Part shown: piece after piece, positions 24,330-35,957 of the stretch
How positions within the stretch are numbered: the stretch's first letter is position 1
How the letters are laid out: every line of letters begins with the position of its first letter
DNA from: Ashinkailepas kermadecensis
Taxonomy: Eukaryota > Arthropoda > Thecostraca > Neolepadidae
Length of the DNA stretch: 64,000 nt
NCBI GenBank assembly: GCA_034440615.1
Contig: JAOTOM010004302.1
Span: forward strand, 157,001 to 221,000
Direction: 5' to 3'
Notes under the pieces: model-generated
Told to the model about the DNA's origin: nothing
Databases searched by the model: none
Seen by the model: only the letters and a program-made list of their open reading frames with translations
Translations under genes and position numbers: made by a program

Positions 24330-25976
24330 CTAGGACAAATGTACGTAAGGACAAATGTACATATGGCAGATGTACGTAAGCAAATGTACGTAAGCGCAGA
24401 TGTACGTATGGCAATTGTACGTAAGCGCAGATGTACGTATAGCTAATGTACGTAAACGCAAATGTACGTATGGCAAATGTACGTATGCGCAAATGTACGT
24501 ATGCGCAAAAGTACGTAAGCGCAAATGTACGTATGCGCAAAAGTACGTATGCGCAAATGTACGTAAGCGCAAATGTACGTAAGCGCAAAAGTACGTATGC
24601 ACAAATGTACGTATGTGCAACTGTACGTATGCACAAATGTACGTCCATTTGGTTAGGTACACATGCCATACATACGTTTGCGGTAACCTGACAAATGTAC
24701 GTAAGCAAATGTACGCAAGCGCAGATGTACGTATGGCAATTGTGCGTAAGCGCAGGTGTACGTATGGCTAATGTACGTAAGCGCAAATGTACTTATGGAA
24801 AATGTACGTATTCGCAAATGTACGTATGCGCAAATGTACGTATGCGCAAATGTACGTATGCGCAAATGTATGTATGCACAAATGTACGTAAGCACAAATG
24901 TACGTAAGTGCAAATGTACGTATACGCAAGTGTACGTAAGCGCAAATATACGTATGCGCAAATGTCCGTATGCGCAAATGTACTTAAGCGTGAAAGTACG
25001 TATGTGCAAAAGTGCGTATGCGCAAGTGTACGCAAGCGCAAAAGTACGTATGCGCAAATGTACGCAAGCGCAAAAGTACGTATGATTAAATGTACGTAAG
25101 CGCAAATGTACGTATGCGCAAATGTACGTATGCGCAAATGTATGTATGCACAAATGTACGTAAGCACAAATGTACGTAAGTGTAAATGTACGTACACACA
25201 AGTGTACGTAAGCGCATATGTAAGTATGCGCAAATGTACGTAAACGCAAATGTACGTAAACGCAAATGTACGTATGCGCAAAAGTACGTATGTGCAAATT
25301 TACGTAAGCGCAAATGTACGTAAGCGCAAATGTACCTAAGCGCAACAGTACGCAAACGTAAAAGAATGCAAGAGCAAATGTACGTATGAGCCAATGTACG
25401 CACTTTTAGGCATACCGGCCTTTGCGTTTAAACACATTTGGTCAGGTGCATATGCCATATGTACATTTGCTCTTGCGTACATTTGCCATACGTAAATTTG
25501 AACCTAAGTAAATTTGGCATACGTACATCTGCACTTACGTACAATTTCCATCCGTACATTTGCGCATACGTACTTTTGCGCATACGTACATTTGCGCATA
25601 CGTAATTTTGCGTATACGTGCATTTGCGCATACGTACATTTGCGCATACGTACTTTTGCGCATACGTACATTTGCGCATACGTAATTTTGCGTATACGTG
25701 CATTTGCGCATACGTACATTTGCGCTTACGTACATTTGCGCATACGTACTTTTGCGCTTACGTACATTTGCGCTTACGTACATTTGCGGTAACGTACTTT
25801 TGCGCATACGTACATTTGTCATACGTGCATTTGCGCTTACGTACATTAGCCATACGTACATCTGCGTTTACGTACAATTGCAATACGTACATCTGCGCTT
25901 ACGTACATTTGCTTACGTACATTTGCGTACGTACATCTGCCATACGTACATTTGCTTTACGTACATTTGTCCGGTT
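24330..25976. mobile_element. foldback-like element of opposed 16-bp subrepeats (copy A)
   Basis: About 70 subrepeats of AATGTACGTATGCGCA run in one orientation to about 25430, then switch to the reverse complement to 25976. The termini match in inverted form: GCGGTAACCTGACAAATGTA near 24680 and TACATTTGTCCGGTTACCG at the right end. Subterminal variants (GGCAGATGTACG, GCAATTGTACG, GCTAATGTACG) occur in the same order on both sides. A TTTGGTYAGGTRCAYATGCC motif sits at about 24650 and 25437, beside the internal junctions. The left part (24330-24680) looks like an extra arm fragment. Long inverted repeats made of short tandem units are the hallmark of foldback elements. No transposase is present. 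Confidence 0.7.
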
Positions 25977-27110
25977 ACCGATAAATATACACATAGCTTT
26001 ACTTCCACATGTTGGACAAACTGCAGAGTATGGTAGACTCTTTATTCAATCCAGTTCTCTATGATGGGTTGGGTGTTAAAGTGATGAGTCGTGAGAGGAA
26101 TTATGGATTACAGAGTGGACATTTTGAATTCAAAATTCAGGAAGGTATAGATTGGCAACGTTCTATGTTATCAGTGAATTCCAATTATTAATATCTTCAG
26201 ATATACCTCTCGACAACATTAAAATGCCTATGCATCCTTGCATCTCATCTCTCCAGCAGTCTGATTTACCTAATTTGCCCTATCTGCGTAGCTGCTGTAG
26301 ACAACGTAGCATTATTACAACCACAAAAATGGCGGCTGCGAGCACGCACAAAATACACCTGATGTCACGCGGAACAAAATAATCTGCGTCAGCTGCGAAA
26401 ACGTCATACTACTTCTTCGGTTTGTATGTCATCAATATTGAAGCGCAAAATCGCGTTTGTTTGCGACCAGTCTCTGAAAAATACGACGAAGGCTGGTAGT
26501 TGATCGCACCCCGACATTGACATGCTTGACTTCACCTGGAAGATCAAGCAAAAGAGATAGAGAAACATGCGTGGCGTAACTCTAAAAGGATTAGGGATAC
26601 AACTACCTTGCGCCGCTTACCGCGTTTCTCTATCTTCATTAGAGCAAAAGCCACTAGCGGATGTTAAATTTGAGCCCACCCGCAATTAAATTAAATACCG
26701 CAAGGGGTAGCAAATGCTCCCTCACCGCGATGGTTAAGGCCTTAATCAGTAGCTCTACTGATGTGATGTGGGGTCTAATTTTATTATAATATGCCACTAC
26801 GAATCCCGACTGAATTGGATCAAAATAAATATGATTCATGACATGTGCGGGGTATAAGGGTGCTTCCCCAGCTCCCACCTTAAGTGCATCATTTGATATT
26901 AACTACGTGACGATTACACTGCAGGGAGACGGCTTAAAATATGGCTTGCGCCCCTCTTCCCCTTCCCCAGTCCGAATGCGGCACCCTTAATGACTTGCAT
27001 TGTGCTCTGAAGTTGGTAATTGATGCAACACCCTGGTACTCCAGTCACCGTCACAAAGACTGAAGTGATGCACGCTGCGATTCACGATGTAGTTCATGTT
27101 AGGGAGAAGA
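25977..27110. other. unique AT-rich region, no gene recognised
   Basis: Single-copy sequence. Frames up to 76 codons only, none recognisable. Confidence 0.5.
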
Positions 27111-27410
27111 CCCCAGGATTAGGCATGGAATCCAGACGTATGGGTGGACCGCATGATTATGGATGGACTCCAGGGTTATGGGTGAACCTCATGATTACGG
27201 CTTGACTCCCAAAGCTATGGATGAATCATTGATGGAATCTTGGCCATGGGTAGACCCAACGGTAATGGGTGAACCTCATCATTATATATGAATCCCAAGG
27301 TTATGATTAGATCCCGTTATTATGAATGACTCCCAGAACTTGAATTTGTTATCCCTAGGATTGTTGGTGGACCTGAGAATTATGGGTGACCCAACGATTA
27401 GGCGAAGAAC
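27111..27410. repeat. decayed ~21-bp tandem repeat
   Basis: Degenerate units of the type ATTATGGGTGAACCTCATG / TTATGGATGGACTCCAGGG recur about a dozen times with many substitutions and length changes. This looks like an old minisatellite no longer homogenised. Confidence 0.65.
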
Positions 27411-28554
27411 GCGAGGAATTGCATTGATAAGTAAGCGTCACGCAGCAGAATGCGTATAACTATTGGTAAGTGACTTGGCTTAACTGGATAATCACTACCC
27501 GCCCATAGATACTCGGAGCTCGGTGGATGGACCAATAAAATACACATCATGGCCTTAGCTGCACCAGCCCATTGTCGAGAAGTGAATGCCTACATCAGGT
27601 ATACGAGCTACGCATGATAGTATGCGTACCACGTGACACGTGTGACGTAATGGACGTCGCACGCTACGTATGGCAAAGTGCGCGACCCACGTCACGTCTG
27701 AAGAAATGCGGATCCCATGGACGTCTGGCGAAATACGCGTCCCACGTCCTATCTGGAGAAATGGGCACCCCATGTCCTGTGTGCTGACATCGGGTATGAA
27801 ATAGGTAGAAAGCCAGACCGGCTGGTGAAGGCTTGGTTGTTGACAAGATTGCAAACAGGAAAATGGCTACACAGCTATTCCACATTTTGCATAGGTGTTG
27901 CAAAATGTGGCAGGGCCTTCAAGGCAGTGGCCTTGACGCATTGAGCATTGGTCATCTGAAAAGGTGATATACATTCGAGCAGACCTCCCGACTAGTTCTC
28001 TTCTGCCGAGCAAATGTGGTCGGATGAAAACCTCGCAGCCGTCTAAAAAGCACACCACGACTCATCACCTGCTGAAATTGCCCGGAGTAAGCGCATGCTT
28101 GACAGATTTGACGGCGTGCCGGGCGAGTGGTGACATGCCACCGCTCACGCGGCAGTGCCGCTGCCAGCGGCGATGTGCGCCCATGGCCCCGTGATGCCGG
28201 CGCATTCCTGACCGGCGATGGGGGTTGACTGCACGGACCGGCGGGCCGCCAGATTCCGCGCCGCTTTCGGTGACGCTCGGCTGCTCCGAGGTGCTCCCGT
28301 CCACCAAATGGCCAAAGCATGTGAGTTAAGGTCACCATTATCCAGGGTCATGCGAGACTCAGCGAAACGTGCAGAGAAGAACTCGGCTGACCTCGGTGAC
28401 CCTCAGTCTAGGGACAAACCGCCGCTGGAGTCATTTAAGCTAGCATAGCGTATGAGGGGTGACGCGGTCAAAGTAGCTCCAACAGTCATGGCCCCACCGA
28501 AATATATCCGCATTCCACCTAGCACAGGATTTTCTATTTCAAAGTTTGCGGCGT
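27411..28554. other. unique region with short degenerate repeats
   Basis: Mostly single-copy. At about 27640-27785 there are three degenerate units of the type ACGTCTGGCGAAATACGCG TCCC. The 28100-28310 part is GC-rich with frames on both strands that I cannot assign. Confidence 0.45.
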
Positions 28555-29078
28555 TCGTGTGCGGTGGTGTATGTGCTGTGGTGTGTCACGCGTTGTTTGG
28601 TGTGTTATCGTGTGGTGTGTGGTGTGTGGCGTCGGTAGTGTGCAGTGTAAAGTGTGCGGTGTATGCAGTGTGTACTGTGTTGTCCGTGTGGTGCAAGTTG
28701 TTTAGATTGTGTAGATTGTGTAGGGTGTGGTGTGTGGTGTTTGGTGTGTTATTGTGTGGTGTGGTGGGCGGCGTGTGTAGTGTGCAGTGCAAAGTGCGCG
28801 GTATGTGTAGTGTGTACTGTGTGATGTTTGTGGTGTATATTGTGTAGATTGTGTAGCTTGTTTAGTGTGTGGCGCATGGTGTGTGGTGTGTGGTGTATGG
28901 TGTTTGGTGTTTGGTGTGTTATTGTGTGGTGTGTGTAGTGTGTACTGTGTTGTGTGTGGTGTATATTTTGTAGATTGTGTAGATTGTATAGTGTGTGATG
29001 TGTGATGTGTGGTTTGTGGTGTGTGGTGTGTGATGTGTGGTGAGTGGTGTGGTGTGGTGTATTGTGGCTTCCGGTGTG
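28555..29078. repeat. GTGTGGTGT-type degenerate tandem repeat
   Basis: Irregular array of GTGTGGTGTGTGGTG with larger internal duplications (for example GTGTGTAGTGTGCAGTG near 28630 and 28770). The same repeat type sits inside the LINE relic at about 30153-30312. Confidence 0.9.
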
Positions 29079-29465
29079 TGGTGTTGGTTGGCTATTTGGG
29101 CTTATGGCGCTTCAACTGCGTTGGTCATATAGTGCCCACAACAATGCTAAGGGAACAGATTCAGATATTTGGTGCCAAAGTAATATACGGTCCTCTATAA
29201 TCCTAGCAGATCATTCCCAGCTTCTAATGTTGCGTGGCAGTGAGGTGTATAAATTTATCTGACGTCGACATCCGAAAGAAAGCGAAAAGGTTGTCTCGAA
29301 GTCACCACGTGCAAGTGGTTGCCCAGGAGATAGCGGAGGACCAGCGACTGCACGCCTCCAACAGGTGTCTTCGATCACAGGCGAGCAGGGGACAGAACAT
29401 TTGAGCGTGACGCACTGACAGCGGTGCGTGACATCGAGGGCAGTTTGACCTGTCTTCTCCACAGA

Positions 29466-29626
29466 GCAGATTGTGGTGTGTTGGGTGATTGTGCCCCATC
29501 AGAAGGCGGCAGAACACGAGCAGATTGTGGTGTGTTGGGTGATTGTGCCCCATCAGAAGGCGGCAGAACACGAGCAGATTGTGGTGTGTTGGGTGATTGT
29601 GCCCATCAGAAGGCGGCAGAACACGA
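29466..29626 (-). repeat. 54-bp in-frame triplication inside LINE ORF2
   Basis: Three copies of a 54-bp unit (18 codons) translating on the minus strand as FCRLLMGHNHPTHHNLL-like peptide. The unit corresponds to the usual RL-x-x-GH-x-x-x-x-x-LL segment before the C-terminal zinc motif. One copy has a 1-bp deletion. Confidence 0.9.
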
Positions 29627-30152
29627 TCTCACCCCGCCTTGTCCTGCGGTAGGACGAGGCCCACTCTCCAAGACATGGTTTGATCGTTCGTAATTTATTG
29701 TCCAGCAGTGTCCCAGCTATATTGTCATTTTTGTCTTTAAAAAAACTAAGGTCGTGATAGGACGGTGATATTCCCTCGCGGCGAGCGACATAAATCGCAG
29801 GGCTTGGGCTGCACGCTTCGCAGCACCATCCGCTGTCTCGTTCCCCACGATACCGACACGGCTCGGAATCCAGCACAGGATAATAGTCTTCCCAGCTTGA
29901 GACAGTGATCTGAAACGCCGTAAAACACCCTGCATCATAGGATCATGCGGGTTAAATTGTTTTAGCGCTCAAAGACTGCTGAGGGAATTGGTAGAAATGG
30001 CATGCAAGGCATCCTGCCCGGCTTCAGTAAAACTGAGGACGTTGTTGACCGCAACCAGCTATGATATGTTGACCGTTGCATGTGGTGGCAGAGGGAAAGA
30101 TATCGACAAATTCCCAGCAAATAATGCACTGCCCACACCAGCATCATTGTTC

Positions 30153-30312
30153 GGTGTGTGGTGTGTGATGTGTAGTGTGTGATTTGTGGCTTGTAGTGTG
30201 TGGTGTGTGGTGTGTGATGTGTGGTGTGGTGTGTGATGTGTCGTGTGCGGTGCATGGTGTGGTGTGGTGTGATGTGGTTTGCGGTGTGTGGTATGTGATG
30301 TGCGATGTGCGC
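30153..30312. repeat. GTGTGGTG repeat inserted in LINE relic
   Basis: Same degenerate GTGTGGTGTGTGATG type as at 28555-29078. It lies between the RT-like and RNase H-like parts of ORF2, where intact elements have coding sequence. Confidence 0.85.
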
Positions 30313-30460
30313 TTTGCCCGACAACCATGCACGATGCGAAGTCGAAAAAGACGCCAATATTTTTTTATCGAGCCTAACCAGTACTCAATGCCATGCATTT
30401 GCCACTCCATTTCTGATAGATTCGGTTCACAGTCCGATGACTTTGCCAATTTACAATTTG

Positions 30461-30960
30461 TAGGAATAAGTGGACAGTTGACTTTCCCTGAGGATCACTG
30501 ATTAACCGAGAGAATAAAAGGTACAAAGAAAACCAAGCTCATTGGCATACAAGGCATGCAAAGTAACGTTTGATCTAAGTCATTGCATGCAATATGCTAG
30601 CTTTTACCTGAAACTCCGTCTGAATTAGGAACGAAATGTTGAATGGATGGCAACTAGTCCCCCCTCCCCCCGGAACGAGAGACGGGAGACATGCGCTTGG
30701 AAAGTGAGGGCTAAAACTCATTCTTTGCTTGCTTTATAGCCTAAAGCTGGGAACCAGTGATGAAAAAATGAGAGAATCGTGTTGCTTAACCTGACCTGAC
30801 CTGTGACGTCTACAACGATTCGGGGTCTCGCGCCCCAAGGCCGTCTAAGCCCATAATATGGTAATTAGACAAAAATAGGCCAATTGATAAGGAGATACCT
30901 GAGCAAAAAGTTCAGCAGATATTGGTAACGACTCCCCATGCAGGTTAGCATTAACATTTG
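30461..30960. other. unique spacer
   Basis: Single-copy sequence upstream of the LINE relic. I could not recognise further ORF2 pieces here. Confidence 0.45.
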
Positions 30961-30961
30961 A

Positions 30962-30996
<35 letters not shown>

Positions 30997-31003
30997 CGTG
31001 TGT

Positions 31004-31060
<57 letters not shown>
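30961..31060. repeat. (TA)n(TG)n microsatellite
   Basis: TATATATATG followed by a long (TG)n run with a few CG and TA interruptions. Confidence 0.95.
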
Positions 31061-31062
<2 letters not shown>

Positions 31063-31063
31063 T

Positions 31064-31197
31064 GAAAACACAGAGCAATGGGAGCAAAATTTAGCAGCAA
31101 CATTTCGGCTCACGCCTTTCTCAAGCTCCACAGCTTGAGAAAGGCGTAAGCCGAAACGTTGCTACTAATTTTGTTTATCCCATTGCTCTGTGTTTTC
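31064..31197. repeat. long hairpin with ~65-bp arms and 4-bp spacer
   Basis: Arm 31064-31127 is almost perfectly complementary to 31132-31197, with spacer CCAC. Each arm contains TTGAGAAAGGCG, CCGAAACGTTGCT and CCCATTGCTCTGTGTTTTC (right-arm orientation). AAAGGCGTAAGCCGAAACGT resembles sequences often seen near 3' ends of Penelope-like and some non-LTR elements. That family link is inference. Confidence 0.88.
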
Positions 31198-31218
31198 ATA
31201 AGTTGTTATTCCATCCTA

Positions 31219-31738
<520 letters not shown>

Positions 31739-32304
31739 GGTAACGGGACAAGTGTACGTAAAGCAAATGTACGTATGGCAGATGTACGTACGCAAATGTA
31801 CGTAGGCAAATGTACGCAAGTGCAGATGTACGTATGGCAATTGTACGTAAGCGCAGATGTACGTAGGGCTAACTTACGTAGGTGCAAATAAACGTATGGC
31901 AAATGTACGCATACGCAATTGTGCGTAAGTTGAAATGTACGTAAGCGTAAATGTACGTAAACGCAAATGTACGTATGCCCAAAGGTACGCATGCGCAAAT
32001 GTACGTAAACGCAAATGTCCGTAAGCGCAAATGTACATATTTGCAAAAGTGCGTATGCGCAAGTGTACGTATGCGCAGATGTACGTATGCGCACTTTTGC
32101 GCTTACATACATTGGCGCCTACGTACATTTGTTTACGTATCTTTGCCATACGTGCATTTGTTCTTACGTACATCTGTCTCACGTACATTTGCCATGCATA
32201 CTTTTGCGCTTCCGCACATCCATGCTTACGTACATCTGTCATGCCTACTTTTGCGCATACGTACATTTGATTACGTACATCTGCCATGCGTACATCTGTC
32301 ATAG
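31739..32304. mobile_element. foldback-like element of opposed 16-bp subrepeats (copy B)
   Basis: Begins GGTAACGGGACAAGTGTACG, matching the terminus of copy A. AATGTACGTAAGCGCA-type subrepeats in one orientation run to about 32093, then switch sharply to the reverse complement until about 32304. The first variants follow the same order as the inverted right arm of copy A (AAAGCAAATG, GGCAGATG, CGCAAATG, GGCAAATG, GCAATTG). The right end lacks the GGTAAC terminus, so it is truncated or diverged. No coding capacity. Confidence 0.7.
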
Positions 32305-33660
32305 AATCTTCCTTTACATCCTTCACATCCACCAAAGTGATGTTCTCGAGTGCGATATCAGCCCAAACCGCCTCCCCTTCTCCCCAAACCATCAGCCTCC
32401 CCTTCTCCCCAATAACAAGCGGATCACATGCCGCCGTGGGGTGGGTGAGTCGGTGATGGGGAGCATGCCGCATGCCGCCGTGGGGTGGATGAGTCGGTGA
32501 TGGGGAACCCGTCCGAGCTGCATGCCCTTTGTGGAGCATAGCGGCGCAGCAGGCAGTCGCTCAGTTTCGGTGTTTTGATCGCAGGTATGTCGGCCTCCAA
32601 ATGCGTCTAGTCGTCACTTAGCGACGTGTGCGTCATTGCCGACCAAGTGTGACCAAACGTTGTGAGACTATGTAAGGGAAACGGCACGTTCATACGGACC
32701 GTCCAATATGGAATATATCTACTGCCATTAACAATTGCCGCATTTTTTGTAGCTATATTTGCCAAAAGCTTCCACAACTTGTCGTTACAAGCGAGACCTA
32801 ATGTATAGTTATTATTGCATGAGCAAGGGTAAGGTTTCTCCATTTCAATTGCCTAGTCTGTCCTTAATGCCCATCACCGGCTAATCTATTTCCAATCAAG
32901 CTAGTAAGGACAAGAAGGACCCGACCTGTTCAATAAAAGTCGCTTTGTGTAATCAGCTATTCGTGATGTTCGTCACCGGCTAATAATTTTCCGATCAGGT
33001 TAGTTAGAGCAAGGTTTTACTAGCTTAGTCCACTTCAACGAAAAATTGTTCTGTGTAGGTTTAGTATCTTGTATTACAAACTATATTCCAGATATAGTAA
33101 CTTTTCACACGGAGGTGCTTCCTTGCTTCTTTGGCAATATTTATCGAACTTCGGCATAATCTGTTTTCTTCGCATTGTGTTTTCTGTACTCTCCGGAGGC
33201 AACGCTGCCTGTATGAGTTCATAACAAGCGAATACATGTGTCTATTTATTACACGTAGCAATAAACGGGGCACTGGAGAAACATGGGGCAATAAGTATCA
33301 CACAGATCAAAAACGAGGTGGGCAAAATAGAGCGGCTGTGGGCAGTCGACATGGCCATGCAGTGGGTGTCGCAGGGTACCGTGTACCGTACACACAACGG
33401 TCCGCTTCTTCTCAGCGGAAGACTATTCGCAGCAACATAACGTGCATAGGTACCTTTGTACACGTGGTAGCAATCGGCAAAGTACATTGTTTGCCAGCAC
33501 ACATGGTTACTCGTCAGCTTTTAAGGCACTTCTGTGACGTCATCGCCATCACAATTATCCCCCTAATGCAAACCAAGTGGTGTCGCAGGATTCATGAAAA
33601 GGAGGTGACTAAGTAATGGAACTGTAGCGGCTCGCTAGAGGTTCAACTGTTTCCAAGACC
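32305..33660. other. mostly unique region
   Basis: A two-copy direct repeat (GCATGCCGCCGTGGGGTGG and GAGTCGGTGATGGGGA) lies at about 32425-32510. The rest is single-copy with no recognisable gene. A degenerate CACCGGCTAAT pair occurs at 32875 and 32975. Confidence 0.5.
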
Positions 33661-34110
33661 ATGGCGCTCGTACACAGCTCATGGCACTGCTGTCACCTGG
33701 TACACAGCCCATGGCACGGCAGTCAACTGGTACACAGCTCATGGCACTGCTGTCACCTGGTGCACGGCTCATGGCACTGCTGTCAACTGGCACACAGGTC
33801 ATGGCACTGCTGTCAACTGGCACACAGGTCATGGCACTGCTGTCAACTGGTACACAGGTCATGGCACGGCAGTCAACTGGTACACAGCTCATGGCACTGC
33901 TGTCACCTGGTGCACAGCTCATGGCACTGCTGTCACCTGGTACACAGCTCATGACACGGCAGTCAACTGGTACACAGCTCATGGCACTGCTGTCACCTAG
34001 TGCACCTGGTGCACCGTCACAGCTCATGGTCAACTGTCACTGCTCATGGCACTGTGCACATGTACAGGTCATGGCACTGCTGTCAACTGGCACACAGCTG
34101 GAAAGAAGGC
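33661..34110. repeat. 30-bp minisatellite (CACAGCTCATGGCACTGCTG)
   Basis: About 14 units of 30 bp, each with TCATGGCACTGCTGTCA or TCATGGCACGGCAGTCA. Open on both strands because 30 is a multiple of three. Confidence 0.92.
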
Positions 34111-34700
34111 GAAATACGATGGCATAAAGCGGACAACAGCCCTCTTTTACTTTTTCAGGGCTGAGCAGAAAATGCAAGGTTCTAGGAATATCACAACGCT
34201 GCGGCTGTAGATTTGTACGGGGCAAAACAGGGCGTATTCGAGGAGATGACGAAGTACTGGAAAGGCTACCAGGCGGAGTTTGATGTTATACCAAAGTCGA
34301 TCAGCGCCAAAAAATAGCCTTTCGCTTACATCGGTGGTGACTTTCCACTCACCGCGCGATCACCGCATTTTGGCATTCTGGAAATCTGACTGGTGACTAA
34401 CTGTCATGAATGACTGGTGACTGGTGACCAACTGTCACGAATGACTGGTGACTGGTGACCAACTGTCACGAATGAGTGGTCAGCTTGCGACCACTCAACA
34501 GGTTTTGGCCAGAACACGAGACGCTTGTGCTGGCGCAGACGCTTCTTTCATCCGCAGAACAATCACCGCTCGTCCTCTCCTCGCCACCATTCTTGGCGAG
34601 CTCCGTAACGCGTCGATGGTGTGCTATTAGGGGAACGTTGGCACCACTCACCCTCGCGCTATCTGCGAGATAGCAGGGGTCAGATGCCCGACATACAATC
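34111..34700. other. spacer with short GACTGGTGAC repeat
   Basis: A three-copy repeat of about 32 bp (GACTGGTGACCAACTGTCAC) lies at about 34385-34475. The rest is single-copy with no gene recognised. Confidence 0.55.
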
Positions 34701-35154
34701 GGCGAAAATGCGCCTTATCGTGTCCGGCGCGGTAGCTCCATCCGCCGCTCGATTAGCCGGTATTCGAGCCGGCAATGTCGGCTCGGCTCGGCTCGGCTCG
34801 GCTCGGCTCGTCGGCAGGACGGGCTGCGATGTGGACCGCCACAGGACGACCTGTCAGTGGCCGGCCGGGCGGCGTCGTGAGTGACGTGTTCGACTGTCGG
34901 CGTGGGCCGGCGAGGCGCCGCTCGGGCCGACAGCACCTGCCGCCAGTCCCGAGACTGTTTACTGGCGTGGCCAGAGTGGCCGGCCCCCGCGGGACGTACC
35001 GCCACGCTCCGAAGGCGGCCACCAACACACTGCCGTATTTACACATCAGTCATTGCGCTATAGCGTCTCGCCACGGTGGCGGCCGCCGCCTGGTGGCGGG
35101 AGCCGGCGGCGCATCACCTGGCCGGCAGCCGGCGGCCGAGGCGGCCCGGCCCGG
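34701..35154. other. CpG-rich DNA downstream of Pox meso stop, with (CGGCT)n
   Basis: On the minus strand this is the likely start of the Pox meso 3' UTR. A GCTCGGCTCGGCT pentamer run lies at about 34775-34811. I see no AATAAA or ATTAAA on the minus strand within about 700 bp after the stop. Confidence 0.5.
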
Positions 35155-35957
35155 CTATAAGGACGGCGCCTGCTGCGGGTGGCCGCCCATCATGAGGCCG
35201 GCGCTGCCGAACGGCGCCGACGTGGCCGGCGCCTGGCACGACTGGAGGTACATGAAGTAGTTGTAGTTCTGCGCGTCGTGGCTGGCGGCCGCCACGCCAC
35301 CGGTCGGCCCGCCGGCGCGCATCTGCCCCCAGTGGCCGAGCAGGTCGGTCACCGAGTGGGCGCTCGGCCAGGAGGGGCCCCTGTGCACGCCGCCCATGCA
35401 GGCCGGCGACATGGCCTTCTGCGTCATGGGCGACAGCGGCGCCGGCGGCGCCGGCGACTGGTACGGGTAGTGCGGGTACATTGCCGCCACGGACGGGTAC
35501 ATGCCGCCCTGCTGCTTCAGGTCGTAGTGCGTGGCGCCCTGCAGGTGCTGCAGTGTGCCGATCTTATTGCGCAGGATGCGCGAGATGGAGCTGACCGAGG
35601 GCAGGTTGAACTTGTCGCAGACGCCGTCCTGCAGCAGGTGGTCGCGGATCTCCCAGGCGAACATGCCCGGGTCCTTCTGCTTCAGCTCCTTGATGTAGGC
35701 GGTCACCTTGGGCGTGGTAACGCGCGGCTTGCTGCCGCCGATGGCGCCCGGCAGGATGCTGCCCGTCTCGTTGTAGCGCGCCAGGATCTTGGAGACGCAG
35801 CCGTGCGAGACGCGCAGCTGGCGCGAGATGTCGCACGGCCGGATGCCGAGCTGCGCCAGCTCGATGATGCGCAGTCGTATGTGGTTGGGCAGCGGCCGGC
35901 CGTTGACGAACATGCCGCCCAGCTGGTTGACCTCGCCGTACTGCTGGATGTTGGGGT
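35155..35957 (-). CDS. Poxm: Pax1/9-class paired-domain transcription factor (Pox meso), terminal exon
   Basis: Sequence-specific nuclear transcription factor of the Pax1/9 class, called Pox meso in arthropods. The exon starts after a clear acceptor (TTGCAG at 35963-35958, minus strand), enters in the second base of a codon, and ends at TAG 35157-35155. It gives 266 complete codons. Residues 7-131 form the paired domain, with [48 protein letters not shown] and [12 protein letters not shown]. There is no homeodomain, as expected for this class. The octapeptide HSVTDLLG lies at about residues 200-207, and YNYFMYLQ near the C terminus resembles the arthropod Pox meso tail. Initiator Met and 5' exon(s) are missing. 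They must lie upstream on the minus strand (above 35957), and I could not identify them. The internal ATG at 35913 is inside the paired domain and is not the start. Met replaces the usual Val/Ile after NQLGG. Confidence 0.95.

Larger units (their letters stand above)
29224..30460 (-). pseudogene. LINE (I/Jockey-type) ORF2 relic: RT end, RNase H, C-terminal zinc motif
   Basis: Broken 3' half of a non-LTR retrotransposon ORF2, read from 30460 down to a TAG at about 29224. Pieces in order are: an RT thumb-like segment (YWLGSIKKYWRLFRL, about 30390); a GTGTG-type repeat insertion (30153-30312); an RNase H start (DAGVGSALFAGNLSISFPLP, about 30140); an RNase H segment with ILCWIPSRVGIVGNETADGA (about 29870), where W-IP-(S/H)-x-VG-x-x-GNE-x-AD is diagnostic; then a cysteine/histidine segment CPRCHAPLSVRHAQMFCPLL (about 29410). 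Frame changes and stops separate the pieces, so it is dead. A 54-bp stretch before the zinc motif is triplicated. The exact clade is uncertain. The RNase H domain argues for the I/LOA side of the Jockey-like group. Confidence 0.85.

Noticed and set aside
24247..25861. TYICAYVHLRIRTFA-type frames as membrane proteins
   Set aside because: Translation of the 16-bp subrepeats of the foldback-like element on both strands.
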